The notes beneath the pieces are model-generated. The model was not told the DNA's origin and ran no database searches. It worked only from the letters and a program-made list of their open reading frames with translations. Shown one piece after another: positions 1 through 7,812 of a stretch of 32,350 nt of DNA. A program made the translations under genes and the position numbers. Numbering within the stretch: position 1 is the stretch's first letter; each line of letters starts with the position of its first letter. This DNA comes from Alphaproteobacteria bacterium (lineage in GTDB: Bacteria; Pseudomonadota; Alphaproteobacteria; GCA-2731375): contig JAPYUH010000021.1 in the NCBI GenBank assembly GCA_029936195.1, positions 1 to 32,350 on the forward strand. Direction: 5' to 3'.

Positions 1-49
1 TACGGGGTCATGAGGGGTATAAAAGTGGTAACACTGGCAGTTTTCTGGG

Positions 50-925
50 GTGGGCGCGCGTCTGACCGAGGCGGGGGCCCAGGTCACCTTCATTGCGCGG
101 GGTGGGCATCTGGCTGCGATCCGGGCCAATGGCCTGAGAGTTACCAGCCCGCAAGGCGAGGTGCATATCAATCCGGCCATGGCGACGGATGATCCGGGCG
201 ACGTCGGTGAGGTTGACCTGATTCTGCTGGGGGTCAAACTGTACGACGTCGAAACGGCGGTCACGGAATTGCTGCCCATGCTGGGCGCCGAGACCGGCAT
301 TGTGTCCCTGCAGAACGGCATTGATGCGCCGGCCATGATAACCCGGATCGCGGGCGCGGCCCATTGCATTCCCGGCGTCGCCCTGCTCAATGGCGAGATC
401 GCCGCACCTGGCGTGATCCAACACAACGCCATGAACGCCCTGTCCGTGGGCGAATTGGACGGCCGGATCAGCCCACGGCTGGAGGCCCTTCGCGAACTGG
501 CGAAGGGGTCGGTTTTGGATGTCGCGGTCAGCGCCGATATTGGGCTTGAATTATGGCGCAAGTTTCTCCGTCTGACGGCGATATCGGGAATGAGCACCTT
601 GACCCGTCTGCCCATGAGCCGGATCCGTGAAAATGCGGCCAGCTGGAAGCTGATCGGCGAGGCCTTGCGGGAGACCGTCGCCGTTGCCCAGGCCGAGGGG
701 GTCGAATTCGGCGAACGGGATATAGAGGAAACACGTACATTTCTGCGGGACATCATACCCGATACTTGGCGTGGTTCGCTGTATGAAGACCTCCACGCCG
801 GCCGTCGCCTGGAAGTGGAATGGCTGCACGGCACGATCTGCCGCCTGGGCGAAAAACATGGGCTGGAGACGCCCTTTCACCGGATAGTCCATGGCGCTCT
901 GATGCCCCATGCGGATGGGGCCTAG
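50..925 (+). CDS. 2-dehydropantoate 2-reductase family protein (PanE/ApbA-like), N-terminus disrupted
   Basis: Ketopantoate reductase family enzyme; the classical reaction is NADPH-dependent reduction of 2-dehydropantoate in pantothenate synthesis, but many catabolic paralogs exist and the substrate here is unknown. The body matches the family: an N-terminal Rossmann segment (GARLTEAGAQVTFIARG), LQNGID with the substrate-binding Asn, WRKF with the probable catalytic Lys171, and a C-terminal helical domain (LYEDLHAGRRLEVEWLHG). From the GTG at 50 it has 291 residues. The expected first beta strand and GxGxxG loop are missing in this frame. A plausible start (ATG at 10, reading MRGIKVV) lies in another frame, so a frameshift or small deletion near 30-50 is likely. 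The stop codon overlaps that of the convergent SDR. The family call is firm; integrity is doubtful. Confidence 0.75.
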   Translation: MGARLTEAGAQVTFIARGGHLAAIRANGLRVTSPQGEVHINPAMATDDPGDVGEVDLILLGVKLYDVETAVTELLPMLGAETGIVSLQNGIDAPAMITRIAGAAHCIPGVALLNGEIAAPGVIQHNAMNALSVGELDGRISPRLEALRELAKGSVLDVAVSADIGLELWRKFLRLTAISGMSTLTRLPMSRIRENAASWKLIGEALRETVAVAQAEGVEFGERDIEETRTFLRDIIPDTWRGSLYEDLHAGRRLEVEWLHGTICRLGEKHGLETPFHRIVHGALMPHADGA

Positions 926-1788
926 GGGATTGAAGCGGCGACCTCGGCGCTGATCGTCCACAGCCGCTCCTGCGCCTCCACATCCTGGCTTTCGGGCGAG
1001 GGTGTGACAGCTTTTGATTTATCGAAATATCCGCCGGAGGTAGTCGCCAGATCCGGAGCTGTCGCCACGTGGACCTGGGTCTTGGCGCCGGCCTGGGGCG
1101 AAACCGCGAACAGCGTCTGCGCGAACCGCATGGCCATACCCGCCAGGCCTGGATTATTGTGGCCGAATTTGGAGGCGACGAAGCCCGGATGCAGGCTGTT
1201 GGCGGTCAGGGCGGTGCCGTCCAGGTCTCGGGCCAGACGGCGGGCCAGGGCCAGGGTGAACATCACGTTCATCAGTTTGGATTGGCAATAGGCGGGCCAA
1301 CCCGCGTAATTCCCTTCGCCTTGCAAATCGTCGAAATCAACCATGCCCCGTTGATGAACCCGCGAGGCGACATTGACGATGCGGCCTTGTTTCGCCGCGC
1401 CGAGACGATCCAAAAGCGCATCGGTCAGGACGAAGTAGGCCATGTGATTGAGCGCGAATGTGTATTCGAGACCTTCGTCGGTCTGGCGCCGTTCCCGGAA
1501 GTAACCACCGGCATTGTTCATCAGAATATCGATCCGCGGCTGACGCTCCAGCAGCCGAACGCCCAGGGCGCGGACCTGGCGGATCAGGGACAGATCCGCC
1601 ACTTCGAAGCTAACTTTATTGTTGCCGGTGACATTCTTAATGGTCGCAACGGCATGGGCGCATTTCTCTTCGTTGCGGCCCACTAATATCACCCCGGCGC
1701 CGCGGGCGGCCAGAACTTCGGCGCTGACGAAGCCGACGCCGTCGCTGCCGCCGGTAATAACGGCGACCCTATCCTGCAAATCCAACAT
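922..1788 (-). CDS. short-chain dehydrogenase/reductase (retinol-dehydrogenase-like SDR)
   Basis: NAD(P)-dependent oxidoreductase of the classical SDR fold, 288 residues, probably cytosolic. Visible motifs are TGGSDGVG at residues 12-19 (cofactor loop), NNAG at 91-94, catalytic Ser142 (NVASRVH) and Y167-x3-K171 (YCQSK). The long insert after the active site and the LHPGFVASKF segment resemble the retinol dehydrogenase/WW-domain-oxidoreductase-like branch, so a hydrophobic alcohol or ketone substrate is plausible but not proven. The start is the ATG at 1788, with no strong Shine-Dalgarno. The gene is divergent from the enoyl-CoA hydratase operon with about 80 bp between, and convergent with the PanE-like gene, whose stop it shares on the palindrome CTAG at 922-925. 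Confidence 0.9.
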   Translation of the reverse strand: MLDLQDRVAVITGGSDGVGFVSAEVLAARGAGVILVGRNEEKCAHAVATIKNVTGNNKVSFEVADLSLIRQVRALGVRLLERQPRIDILMNNAGGYFRERRQTDEGLEYTFALNHMAYFVLTDALLDRLGAAKQGRIVNVASRVHQRGMVDFDDLQGEGNYAGWPAYCQSKLMNVMFTLALARRLARDLDGTALTANSLHPGFVASKFGHNNPGLAGMAMRFAQTLFAVSPQAGAKTQVHVATAPDLATTSGGYFDKSKAVTPSPESQDVEAQERLWTISAEVAASIP

Positions 1789-1867
1789 AGTAGTCGAAAA
1801 TCCTAACGTCCGGCTCTGGTTTCGCTATATTGCCAAATCTGGTTTGCGTACACCTGGAGGAAACACC

Positions 1868-2674
1868 ATGGATTATGAACTAATTCTGTTCGAACGGCGA
1901 GGGGAGCTGGGCGAGGTCGGATTAATCACCCTGAACCGGCCGGAAAAAATGAATGCCTGGACATATGATATGCGCGATGAGTTGCTGCATGCCATGGACC
2001 GGGTCAACAACGATCCCGACATGGGCGCCATGGTGATTACCGGTGCCGGGCGGGGCTTTTGTGCCGGTGCCGATATTGGCGCCATGTTCAAGACCCGTCT
2101 GGACGATGACGAACCGAAACGCCCCGAGACATCGGTCGATTGGGTCAAAGCAGTGCGCGAGGCCAAACCGATGATTGCCGCCGTCAACGGGGCTTGCATC
2201 GGCGTCGGCCTGACGCAAATCCTGTCCTGCGATTACATCATGGCCTCAGAAAAGGCCAAGTTCTCCTGCGCCTTTGTGAAAATGGGCGTGGTGACGGAAT
2301 TGGCCTCATCCTATTATCTTGTGCAACGCATGGGCTGGGGCAACGCCTCGGAAGTGGCCCTGACCGCGCGTATGATACCGGGCGAGGAGGCCGTGCAACT
2401 GGGTTTGGCCGATCGTCTGGTGGCCCACGATGACCTGGTCGGCGAGGCGGTGGCCCTGGCTGAGATGATGGCGCAAAATCCCAGCCGGCAAATGCGCATG
2501 GTCAAGGAGCTGTTTACCCAAAACGGCAGCGATCAGGACCTCGACGCGGTTTTGGCGCGGGAAAAGGCGGCATTGGATTTGTCCTACAAATCCGTCGAGC
2601 ACAAAGAGGCGGTGAACGCTTTCCTCGAAAAACGTAAACCTGACTTCCGGAAAGTGGCGGGGCAGCAAACATGA
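1868..2674 (+). CDS. enoyl-CoA hydratase/isomerase family protein (crotonase fold)
   Basis: Crotonase-superfamily enzyme of 268 residues, likely hydrating or isomerising an enoyl-CoA during beta-oxidation-type degradation. CoA/oxyanion-hole segments are seen at GRGFCAGADI (61-70) and NGACIGVG (107-114). Glu144 in VVTELASS is the conserved acid of the one-glutamate hydratase/isomerase type; the site of the first catalytic Glu of rat crotonase is not a Glu here, so the exact reaction may differ from ECH1. I chose the ATG at 1868 because GGAGG (1856-1860) precedes it with ideal spacing; the open frame upstream is not coding-like. It begins a tight operon: its TGA overlaps the next ATG (ATGA at 2671-2674). 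Confidence 0.93.
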   Translation: MDYELILFERRGELGEVGLITLNRPEKMNAWTYDMRDELLHAMDRVNNDPDMGAMVITGAGRGFCAGADIGAMFKTRLDDDEPKRPETSVDWVKAVREAKPMIAAVNGACIGVGLTQILSCDYIMASEKAKFSCAFVKMGVVTELASSYYLVQRMGWGNASEVALTARMIPGEEAVQLGLADRLVAHDDLVGEAVALAEMMAQNPSRQMRMVKELFTQNGSDQDLDAVLAREKAALDLSYKSVEHKEAVNAFLEKRKPDFRKVAGQQT

Positions 2675-3291
2675 GTGGATTAAAGATTTTTGGTGTCGCC
2701 CCCACGCGCACCATGCGGACCTTGTGGATGGCCAACGAACTAGCCCTGGATTACGAGTTGGTCCCCGTCTCACCCCGCGATGGCGGCACCACGTCGCCGG
2801 AATATCTGGCGGTGAACCCAAATGCCAGCGTGCCGGCGATCCAGGACGGTGATACGACCCTGTGGGAATCCCTGGCCATCAATCTCTACCTGGCCAAAAA
2901 ACATGGTGGTGATTTGGCGCCGCGGGATGATGGCGAACATGGTTTGGCCCTGCAATGGAGTTTTTGGGTCATGGGCAACGTGGAAGGCCGGGCCATGACG
3001 CTTCTGCGCAACCGGGTGTTCTTGCCGGAAGATCAGCGTGACGGGGCGGCCGCGGCGACGGCTTCGGCGGCGGAAGCCGAATTGGCGGCTCCCTTGGCGG
3101 TTTTGGGCGCTGCCTTGGCCGATCGGGACTACCTGCTTGGCGATCGTTTCACCGTGGCCGACCTGAACGTGGCCGCCGTCATGTCATGGTTGAAGATGAC
3201 CAAGGTTGATTTGTCCGCCTACGGCCATGTTGCCGATTGGCTTGGCCGCTGCCTGGGCCGCAAGGCTTATGTGGCGGCGCGGGCGGCCTAG
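2671..3291 (+). CDS. glutathione S-transferase family protein
   Basis: Cytosolic GST, 206 residues, the usual size. The N-terminal thioredoxin-like domain includes the VNPNASVPAIQDGDTTLWES stretch with cis-Pro55 and the glutathione-binding Glu67-Ser68 pair. The C-terminal all-helical domain carries the YLLGDRFTVADLNV motif typical of GSTs. The first-strand region (VAPTRTMRTLW) offers Thr/Arg rather than an obvious Cys or Ser catalytic residue, so the class is uncertain. It is translationally coupled to the enoyl-CoA hydratase through ATGA and is followed by an acyl-CoA dehydrogenase, suggesting a role in detoxifying or processing an intermediate of the same pathway; this is inference from context. 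Confidence 0.92.
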   Translation: MSGLKIFGVAPTRTMRTLWMANELALDYELVPVSPRDGGTTSPEYLAVNPNASVPAIQDGDTTLWESLAINLYLAKKHGGDLAPRDDGEHGLALQWSFWVMGNVEGRAMTLLRNRVFLPEDQRDGAAAATASAAEAELAAPLAVLGAALADRDYLLGDRFTVADLNVAAVMSWLKMTKVDLSAYGHVADWLGRCLGRKAYVAARAA

Positions 3292-3321
3292 AATACAATT
3301 TACGAAGATTAGGAATGCTTG

Positions 3322-4500
3322 ATGATTGATTTTGCCTTACCCGATGAACTGGTCGAATTGCGGGACCGGGTCACCGCCTTTATCCGCGACGAGATCATGC
3401 CCTTCGAAGCGGACCAGCGGCAGGAATACCATGGTCCCACCGAAGACCTGCGCCATGAACTGGTGGCCAAGGCCAAGACGGCCGGTTTGCTCTCTCCCCA
3501 CGGCCCCACGGAATTCGGCGGTCTGGGCCTGAACCATGTGGGCATGGCCGTTGTATTCGAGGCGGCGGGTTATTCCACCCTCGGTCCCCTGGCCCTGAAC
3601 ATTCAGGCACCTGACGAGGGCAACACAAACCTGCTGGCCCAGGTCGCCTCGCAAGAGCAAAAGGAGCGCTGGCTGGCCCCCTTGGTCGCCGGCAAGGTGC
3701 GTTCCGTCTTTGCCATGACGGAACCTGACGGCGGTGCCGGCTCCGACCCTTCGCTGATGCGCACGGCGGCGCGGCCCGATGGGGACGACTATGTCATCAA
3801 TGGCCGCAAATGGCTGATTACCGGCATGCCCGGCGCATCGTTCCAGATCCTCATGGCCAAAACCCTAGACCAAGACGGTAATGATCTGGGCGCGACGATG
3901 TTCATGATGGACAATGACACACCGGGGATCGAAATTGTCCGCGTGCTCAACACCATGGACAGCAATTCGCCCGGCGGCCATGCGGAGGTGGCCTACAACG
4001 ATGTCCGTGTCCCGGCCCACCAGATCCTGGGCGAGGCGGGCAAGGGTTTTCGCTATGCCCAGGTGCGCCTGACGCCGGCGCGCATGACCCATTGCATGCG
4101 CTGGCTGGGCGCCGCCGTCCGGGCCCATGACATCGCCGTCGACTACGCCAAGCACCGCCAGGCCTTTGGCAAGGTGCTGGGCGAACATGAAGGCGTGGGC
4201 TTCATGCTGGCGGAAAACCAGATGGACCTGCATTTCTGCCGCCTGGCCATCTGGCAGGCCTGCTGGCTTTTGGATAATGGCGAGCAGGCCCGCGACGAAA
4301 GCTCCATGGCCAAGGTGCGTTGTTCGGAAGCCCTCTCGAACGTGGTTGACCGCTCGCTGCAAATTCTGGGCGGCCGGGGCATTACGGACGATACGGTAGT
4401 GGAGCGGATCTATCGCGATATCCGGGCCTTCCGTATTTACGACGGCCCCTCGGAAGTGCACCGCTGGGCCCTGGCCCGCAATATCATGAAGCGGAATTGA
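3322..4500 (+). CDS. acyl-CoA dehydrogenase, ACAD10/11-like
   Basis: FAD-dependent acyl-CoA dehydrogenase of 392 residues that introduces a 2,3-double bond into an acyl-CoA and passes electrons to ETF. The FAD/substrate segment FAMTEPDGGAGSDPS and the C-terminal ILGGRGITDDT are intact. At the catalytic loop, where MCAD has YEGTSQ, this protein has YDGPSEVHRW; Asp374 would replace the catalytic Glu, as in the ACAD10/ACAD11 branch, whose members act on unusual substrates such as hydroxy- or branched acyl-CoAs (family knowledge). The ATG at 3322 is preferred over TTG at 3319 because AGGA (3311-3314) is well placed. It is third in the operon, ending 1 bp before the next ATG. Confidence 0.95.
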   Translation: MIDFALPDELVELRDRVTAFIRDEIMPFEADQRQEYHGPTEDLRHELVAKAKTAGLLSPHGPTEFGGLGLNHVGMAVVFEAAGYSTLGPLALNIQAPDEGNTNLLAQVASQEQKERWLAPLVAGKVRSVFAMTEPDGGAGSDPSLMRTAARPDGDDYVINGRKWLITGMPGASFQILMAKTLDQDGNDLGATMFMMDNDTPGIEIVRVLNTMDSNSPGGHAEVAYNDVRVPAHQILGEAGKGFRYAQVRLTPARMTHCMRWLGAAVRAHDIAVDYAKHRQAFGKVLGEHEGVGFMLAENQMDLHFCRLAIWQACWLLDNGEQARDESSMAKVRCSEALSNVVDRSLQILGGRGITDDTVVERIYRDIRAFRIYDGPSEVHRWALARNIMKRN

Positions 4501-4501
4501 T

Positions 4502-5584
4502 ATGTTGAGCGAGATCAAGGTCGGCGGCGAACCATTGCCCATCCGGGAAAGTTTGGTGCGGGAAATGGAGGTGGCCTGGAAGCGCCTGGCCGGACCCGGT
4601 ACCTGGTGGACGGGGGCGGAGCGTTTGGCCATCGCGGCGGAGGCACGCCATGCCACGAATTGTAGGCTGTGCCAGCGCCGCAAGGAGGCACTGTCGCCCT
4701 ACACCCACGATGGCGAACACGATGCCATGTGCGAACTTGCGCCGGCGGCGGTCGAGGCGATCCACCGTCTGGTTACCGATGCGGGACGGATCACCGAAAA
4801 ATGGGTGCGCTCGCTGGATTTGGATGAAACCAAGTATGTGGAAATTATCGGCGTTCTTGCGGTCCTGACCGGCCTGGATACCCTGCACGGCGCCCTGGGC
4901 CTGCCCTTGACGCAATTGCCCGCCGCGATGCCGGGGGAGCCGGTGCGCCAGAAACCCCAAGGCGCGAAACGTAATCTGGCCTGGGTGGAGACCGTGGCGC
5001 CCGAAGATGTCGGGGCCGGAGAGCCAAACCCCTATCCCCTACATGGTGACAAGAACATCCATCGCGGAATCAGCCTGGTGCCCCAGGAGGTGATTAATTT
5101 CTTTGATCTGGATGTCGAACTGTACATGAAGGATGACGAAATCCGGGATTTCGATACGGAATACCGGGCCATTTCCCATGCCCAGATCGAACTGATCGCG
5201 GGGCGAACCTCGGCCCTTGCCGGGTGTTTTTACTGAACCACCTCCCATTCAGTTCTGCTCCGTGCGAGCGGCGAACATTTAGGACAGGACTACGATCTCA
5301 ACGCGGTGATGTCGGACCAGGGCCTGGTGGATAGTATTCCCAACGGCAAGGTTCTGATGGATCTGGTCGAGGCAGTTTTTGCTAACGCGGATTTGGCGGA
5401 GGCCCGCCAAGCGGTGCGCGACGATCTAGGCGATGCCGCCTTTGTCGATGCCTGCGGCACCATCGCCTCGTTCAGCGCCGTGGTGAAGATCGCCGATGGC
5501 GCCGGCATCCCGTTGGAGGATTACAAGGAAGAAGTTAGCCGTGAAATTCGCCAAGAATTGTCCATCAATGAGTTCGTGACCTAA
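4502..5584 (+). CDS. AhpD-like (carboxymuconolactone decarboxylase/alkylhydroperoxidase-type) selenoprotein with in-frame UGA = Sec245
   Basis: Read as one 360-residue selenoprotein. The frame runs open from ATG 4502 to TGA 5234-5236, then continues in the same frame with clear coding character to TAA 5582-5584. Reading the UGA as selenocysteine gives Glu230-x11-Cys242-Phe-Tyr-Sec245-Thr-Thr-Ser-His249, which reproduces the AhpD active-site spacing E-x11-C-x-x-C-x-x-x-H with Sec in place of the peroxidatic Cys. A SECIS-like hairpin follows at 5252-5276. The N-terminal half holds a second CxxC (Cys54, Cys57 in NCRLCQRR). The likely role is thiol-dependent reduction of a peroxide or another electrophile; substrate and reductant are unknown. 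It is last in the operon with hydratase, GST and acyl-CoA dehydrogenase, 1 bp after the dehydrogenase stop. Conventional annotation would end it at residue 244 and miss or split off the rest. Function requires SelA/SelB/SelC/SelD elsewhere in the genome. Confidence 0.88.
5252..5276 (+). promoter_or_regulatory. candidate bacterial SECIS element (selenocysteine insertion hairpin)
   Basis: In the mRNA just after UGA 5234-5236, GUUC (5252-5255) pairs with GAAC (5273-5276) and UGCUC (5256-5260) pairs with GAGCG (5266-5270). This leaves a two-base bulge at 5271-5272 and a five-base apical loop CGUGC (5261-5265). The loop has G in its second position followed by U, and starts 24 nt after the UGA. 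These features meet the published bacterial SECIS rules (short apical loop, G among the first two loop bases, about 16-37 nt from the UGA). It lies within the coding sequence, as bacterial SECIS elements do, and would bind SelB. Confidence 0.8.
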
Positions 5585-5982
5585 GGCTGAAACGGAAACC
5601 GGTCACCCGAACAGCGGTGGATGACGGCGTATTCGACGCATTCCCCGCGCAGGCGGTAATTATTCTCTGACCCAGGCGCAGACGACAGGTCGAGAAAAGC
5701 CTGGTGGCTGGGATACCAGGCGGCCAGAATTTCATCCAGTTTTTGCTCTCCCACCGCCTGTCCGTGGACCGCGTGGCGCCACAGGATCCCGGGCCCGACC
5801 ACGGGCAGAAATTTTTCCAAACCGGTGATGCAATCATGATAAACGCCGCCGCCGGGAAATCCAGTGCCCGGCTTGTAGCGGTTCAAGTTCAACATGAGCA
5901 CGGGGCCGTCGTTGCCGCTGTCCGCGACAGCCTGGATAATCGCCGCCTCGTCTTCATTCCGTGTCAGTTTCGTGGGCAGCAT
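5581..5982 (-). CDS. DUF1330-like small protein (ferredoxin-like alpha/beta barrel type)
   Basis: A protein of 133 residues from the chosen start. The pattern LMLNLNRYKPG ... LEKFLPVVGPGILWRHAVHG ... WPS-like WYPSHQAFLDL resembles DUF1330/EthD-like dimeric alpha-beta barrel proteins, several of which sit in catabolic operons; no reaction can be assigned. The ATG at 5982 is preferred because AGGA (complement of 5992-5995) lies nine bases upstream; in-frame ATGs at 5991 and 6018 are alternatives. It is divergent from the acyl-CoA synthetase gene. Its TAG overlaps the TAA of the selenoprotein gene on the opposite strand (CTAA at 5581-5584). Confidence 0.75.
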   Translation of the reverse strand: MLPTKLTRNEDEAAIIQAVADSGNDGPVLMLNLNRYKPGTGFPGGGVYHDCITGLEKFLPVVGPGILWRHAVHGQAVGEQKLDEILAAWYPSHQAFLDLSSAPGSENNYRLRGECVEYAVIHRCSGDRFPFQP

Positions 5983-6073
5983 GTCTGGCATTCCTTTTTC
6001 AGAACTAGAATTGACCACGCCGTTGTATCTGGTGGACTATACGCAAAACACGCATCAGCAGGGAAATGAGTGC

Positions 6074-7699
6074 ATGGAGTGGTACGAAAAGCGCCTGATC
6101 GGTGATCTGGCGGACGCGGCGGCGGCAAGGTTCGGCGCGCGGGAAGGCTTGGTTTTCGAAAATTCGCGTTATAGCTTCGCCGAAGTTGCGGCGGAGGTTG
6201 ACCGCGCCGCCAAGGCATTGATGGCGCAAGGCGTCGAACGGGGCGATCACGTGGCGCTGTGGTTGAACAACAGCGCCGATTGGATTTTTATTAGTTTTGC
6301 CCTGGCCAAGGTTGGCGCGGTACAGGTGCCCATCAACACCCGCTTCCGCACCGCCGATCTGGAATATGTGGTGGGCCAGTCTGACAGCACCATGTTGATC
6401 ACCCATGACCATTCCGGCCCCATCGATTATCTGGACATGGTGCGCCAAGTCATCACCCTGCCGCAATCAGACGACAACGTTGCGGACGACCGGTTCCCCG
6501 AACTGCGCCGGGTGATCATTCTGGGCAGTGGCGAATATGTGGGCACGGCATCCTGGAAAACCAGCCTAAGCGCGGGCGAGACGATTACGGATGCCGCCCT
6601 GGCGGGCCGGGCCGCCTCGGTCGATCCCGATGATGCTTTTCTGATCATGTATACCTCCGGCACCACCGGCTTCCCCAAGGGCGCCATGCACAGCCACAAA
6701 TTGATCCGCAACAACGAGGAGCGGGCCAATCGCATGGCCTATACGGTCAATGACGTGATCCTGAACTACCTGCCCTTGTTCCATGCCTTCTCCTATTCCG
6801 AGGCGGCGGTGATGTCGTTTTTGAGCGGCGCCAAACAGATCATTACAGAAACCTTTGATGCCGGGGAAAGCCTGGATTTGATCGAGGCCGAGGGGGTCAG
6901 CATCGTGCACGGCTTCGAAGCGCATATGAAAGGCCTGACGGAGGCGCAGGAGGCCAAGGCGCGCAATCTATCAACCCTGCGCACGGGCATCTTTGCCGCC
7001 GGCATGCACAGCGCCACGCCGGTAATCCGCCGTGGTGCCAGGGCCCTGGCGCCGCTGAAGAATTTGTCGGGCTTCGGCATGACCGAAGTATGGCTGGGCG
7101 TGGCCCTGAATTCCCTGGACGACAGTGAAGAGCGGCGCTGCGAAACCTCCGGCTATCCTTGCTTAGGCTATGAAATCCGGGTTGTTGATCCCGATACCGG
7201 GGCCGATCAAGCGGTGGGCGTGCCCGGCGAATTACTGGTCCGCGGCTACAGCCTGATGCTGGGATATTACAAAAAGCCCGAGGAGACGGCTGCGAGTTAC
7301 GACGCCGACGGCTGGTTCCACACCGGTGACACGGCGGAGTGGCTCGACGGCGGCTACATGCGGTTCCTGGGCCGCTACAAGGACATGCTCAAGGTCGGCG
7401 GCGAGAATGTCGACCCCATGGAGACCGAGGGGTTCTTGCTGGAACACCCAGCAGTCCACCAGATCGCCATCGTCGGCTATCCGGACGAAAAGCTGTCGGA
7501 AGTCCCCGTTGCCTTTGTCGAGCGGGCGCCGGGCACCAATATTTCCGCCCAGGCGGTCATTGATCTTTGCCGGGGCAAATTCGCCTCCTTCAAAATTCCC
7601 CGGCATGTGTTTTTCATCGACGTGTTTCCCATGACCGCTTCCGGCAAGATCCGCAAGGTAGAGCTGCGCGAGGAGGCCTTGCGCCTGCTGGCGGAGTGA
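6074..7699 (+). CDS. AMP-dependent acyl-CoA synthetase/ligase
   Basis: ANL-superfamily ligase, 541 residues, activating a carboxylic acid to its CoA thioester through an acyl-adenylate. Motifs include the P-loop YTSGTTGFPKG (from about residue 193), GFGMTEVW (A5-type motif), DADGWFHTGD (A7-like) and the C-terminal GKIRKVELR with the adenylation Lys. The length and motif set fit fatty- or aromatic-acid CoA ligases. The ATG at 6074 (MEWYEKRLIGDL) is chosen because the frame upstream overlaps the divergent DUF1330 gene and GGGA at 6061-6064 is suitably placed. It is followed by a BVMO gene after a 113-bp gap holding a perfect palindrome, so the two may be regulated separately. Confidence 0.95.
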   Translation: MEWYEKRLIGDLADAAAARFGAREGLVFENSRYSFAEVAAEVDRAAKALMAQGVERGDHVALWLNNSADWIFISFALAKVGAVQVPINTRFRTADLEYVVGQSDSTMLITHDHSGPIDYLDMVRQVITLPQSDDNVADDRFPELRRVIILGSGEYVGTASWKTSLSAGETITDAALAGRAASVDPDDAFLIMYTSGTTGFPKGAMHSHKLIRNNEERANRMAYTVNDVILNYLPLFHAFSYSEAAVMSFLSGAKQIITETFDAGESLDLIEAEGVSIVHGFEAHMKGLTEAQEAKARNLSTLRTGIFAAGMHSATPVIRRGARALAPLKNLSGFGMTEVWLGVALNSLDDSEERRCETSGYPCLGYEIRVVDPDTGADQAVGVPGELLVRGYSLMLGYYKKPEETAASYDADGWFHTGDTAEWLDGGYMRFLGRYKDMLKVGGENVDPMETEGFLLEHPAVHQIAIVGYPDEKLSEVPVAFVERAPGTNISAQAVIDLCRGKFASFKIPRHVFFIDVFPMTASGKIRKVELREEALRLLAE

Positions 7700-7761
7700 A
7701 TAATCGGCGGCCTGGGATAAACGAGCTTCCTGGCCGTGTCATTAACGCACATCATTGATTG

Positions 7762-7785
7762 ATTATCTAACATTTGTTAGATAAT
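7762..7785. promoter_or_regulatory. perfect 24-bp palindrome, candidate repressor operator
   Basis: The arms ATTATCTAACA (7762-7772) and TGTTAGATAAT (7775-7785) are exact reverse complements, separated by TT. It is AT-rich within GC-rich DNA, lies 28 bp before the BVMO start and has no T-run after it, so it looks like a dimeric regulator site (TetR or MarR type) rather than a terminator. The regulator is not identified; a MarR gene lies 6 kb downstream, but its own upstream palindrome is different. Confidence 0.65.
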
Positions 7786-7812
7786 TCCCCGACCCTTTTT
7801 CATGACCTATGA

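Noticed and set aside
5306-5584. Separate 92-residue gene starting at ATG 5306
   Set aside because: It is in the same frame as 4502-5236, has no Shine-Dalgarno of its own and its upstream codons are coding-like back to the UGA; it is the C-terminal part of the selenoprotein.
5894-6073. N-terminal extension of the acyl-CoA synthetase
   Set aside because: The open frame overlaps the divergent DUF1330 gene and its residues do not resemble the ligase family; ATG 6074 fits.
7690-7740. GGCCTGG/CCTGGCC pair after the CoA synthetase as a terminator
   Set aside because: The pairing is mismatched, the loop is long and there is no T-run.
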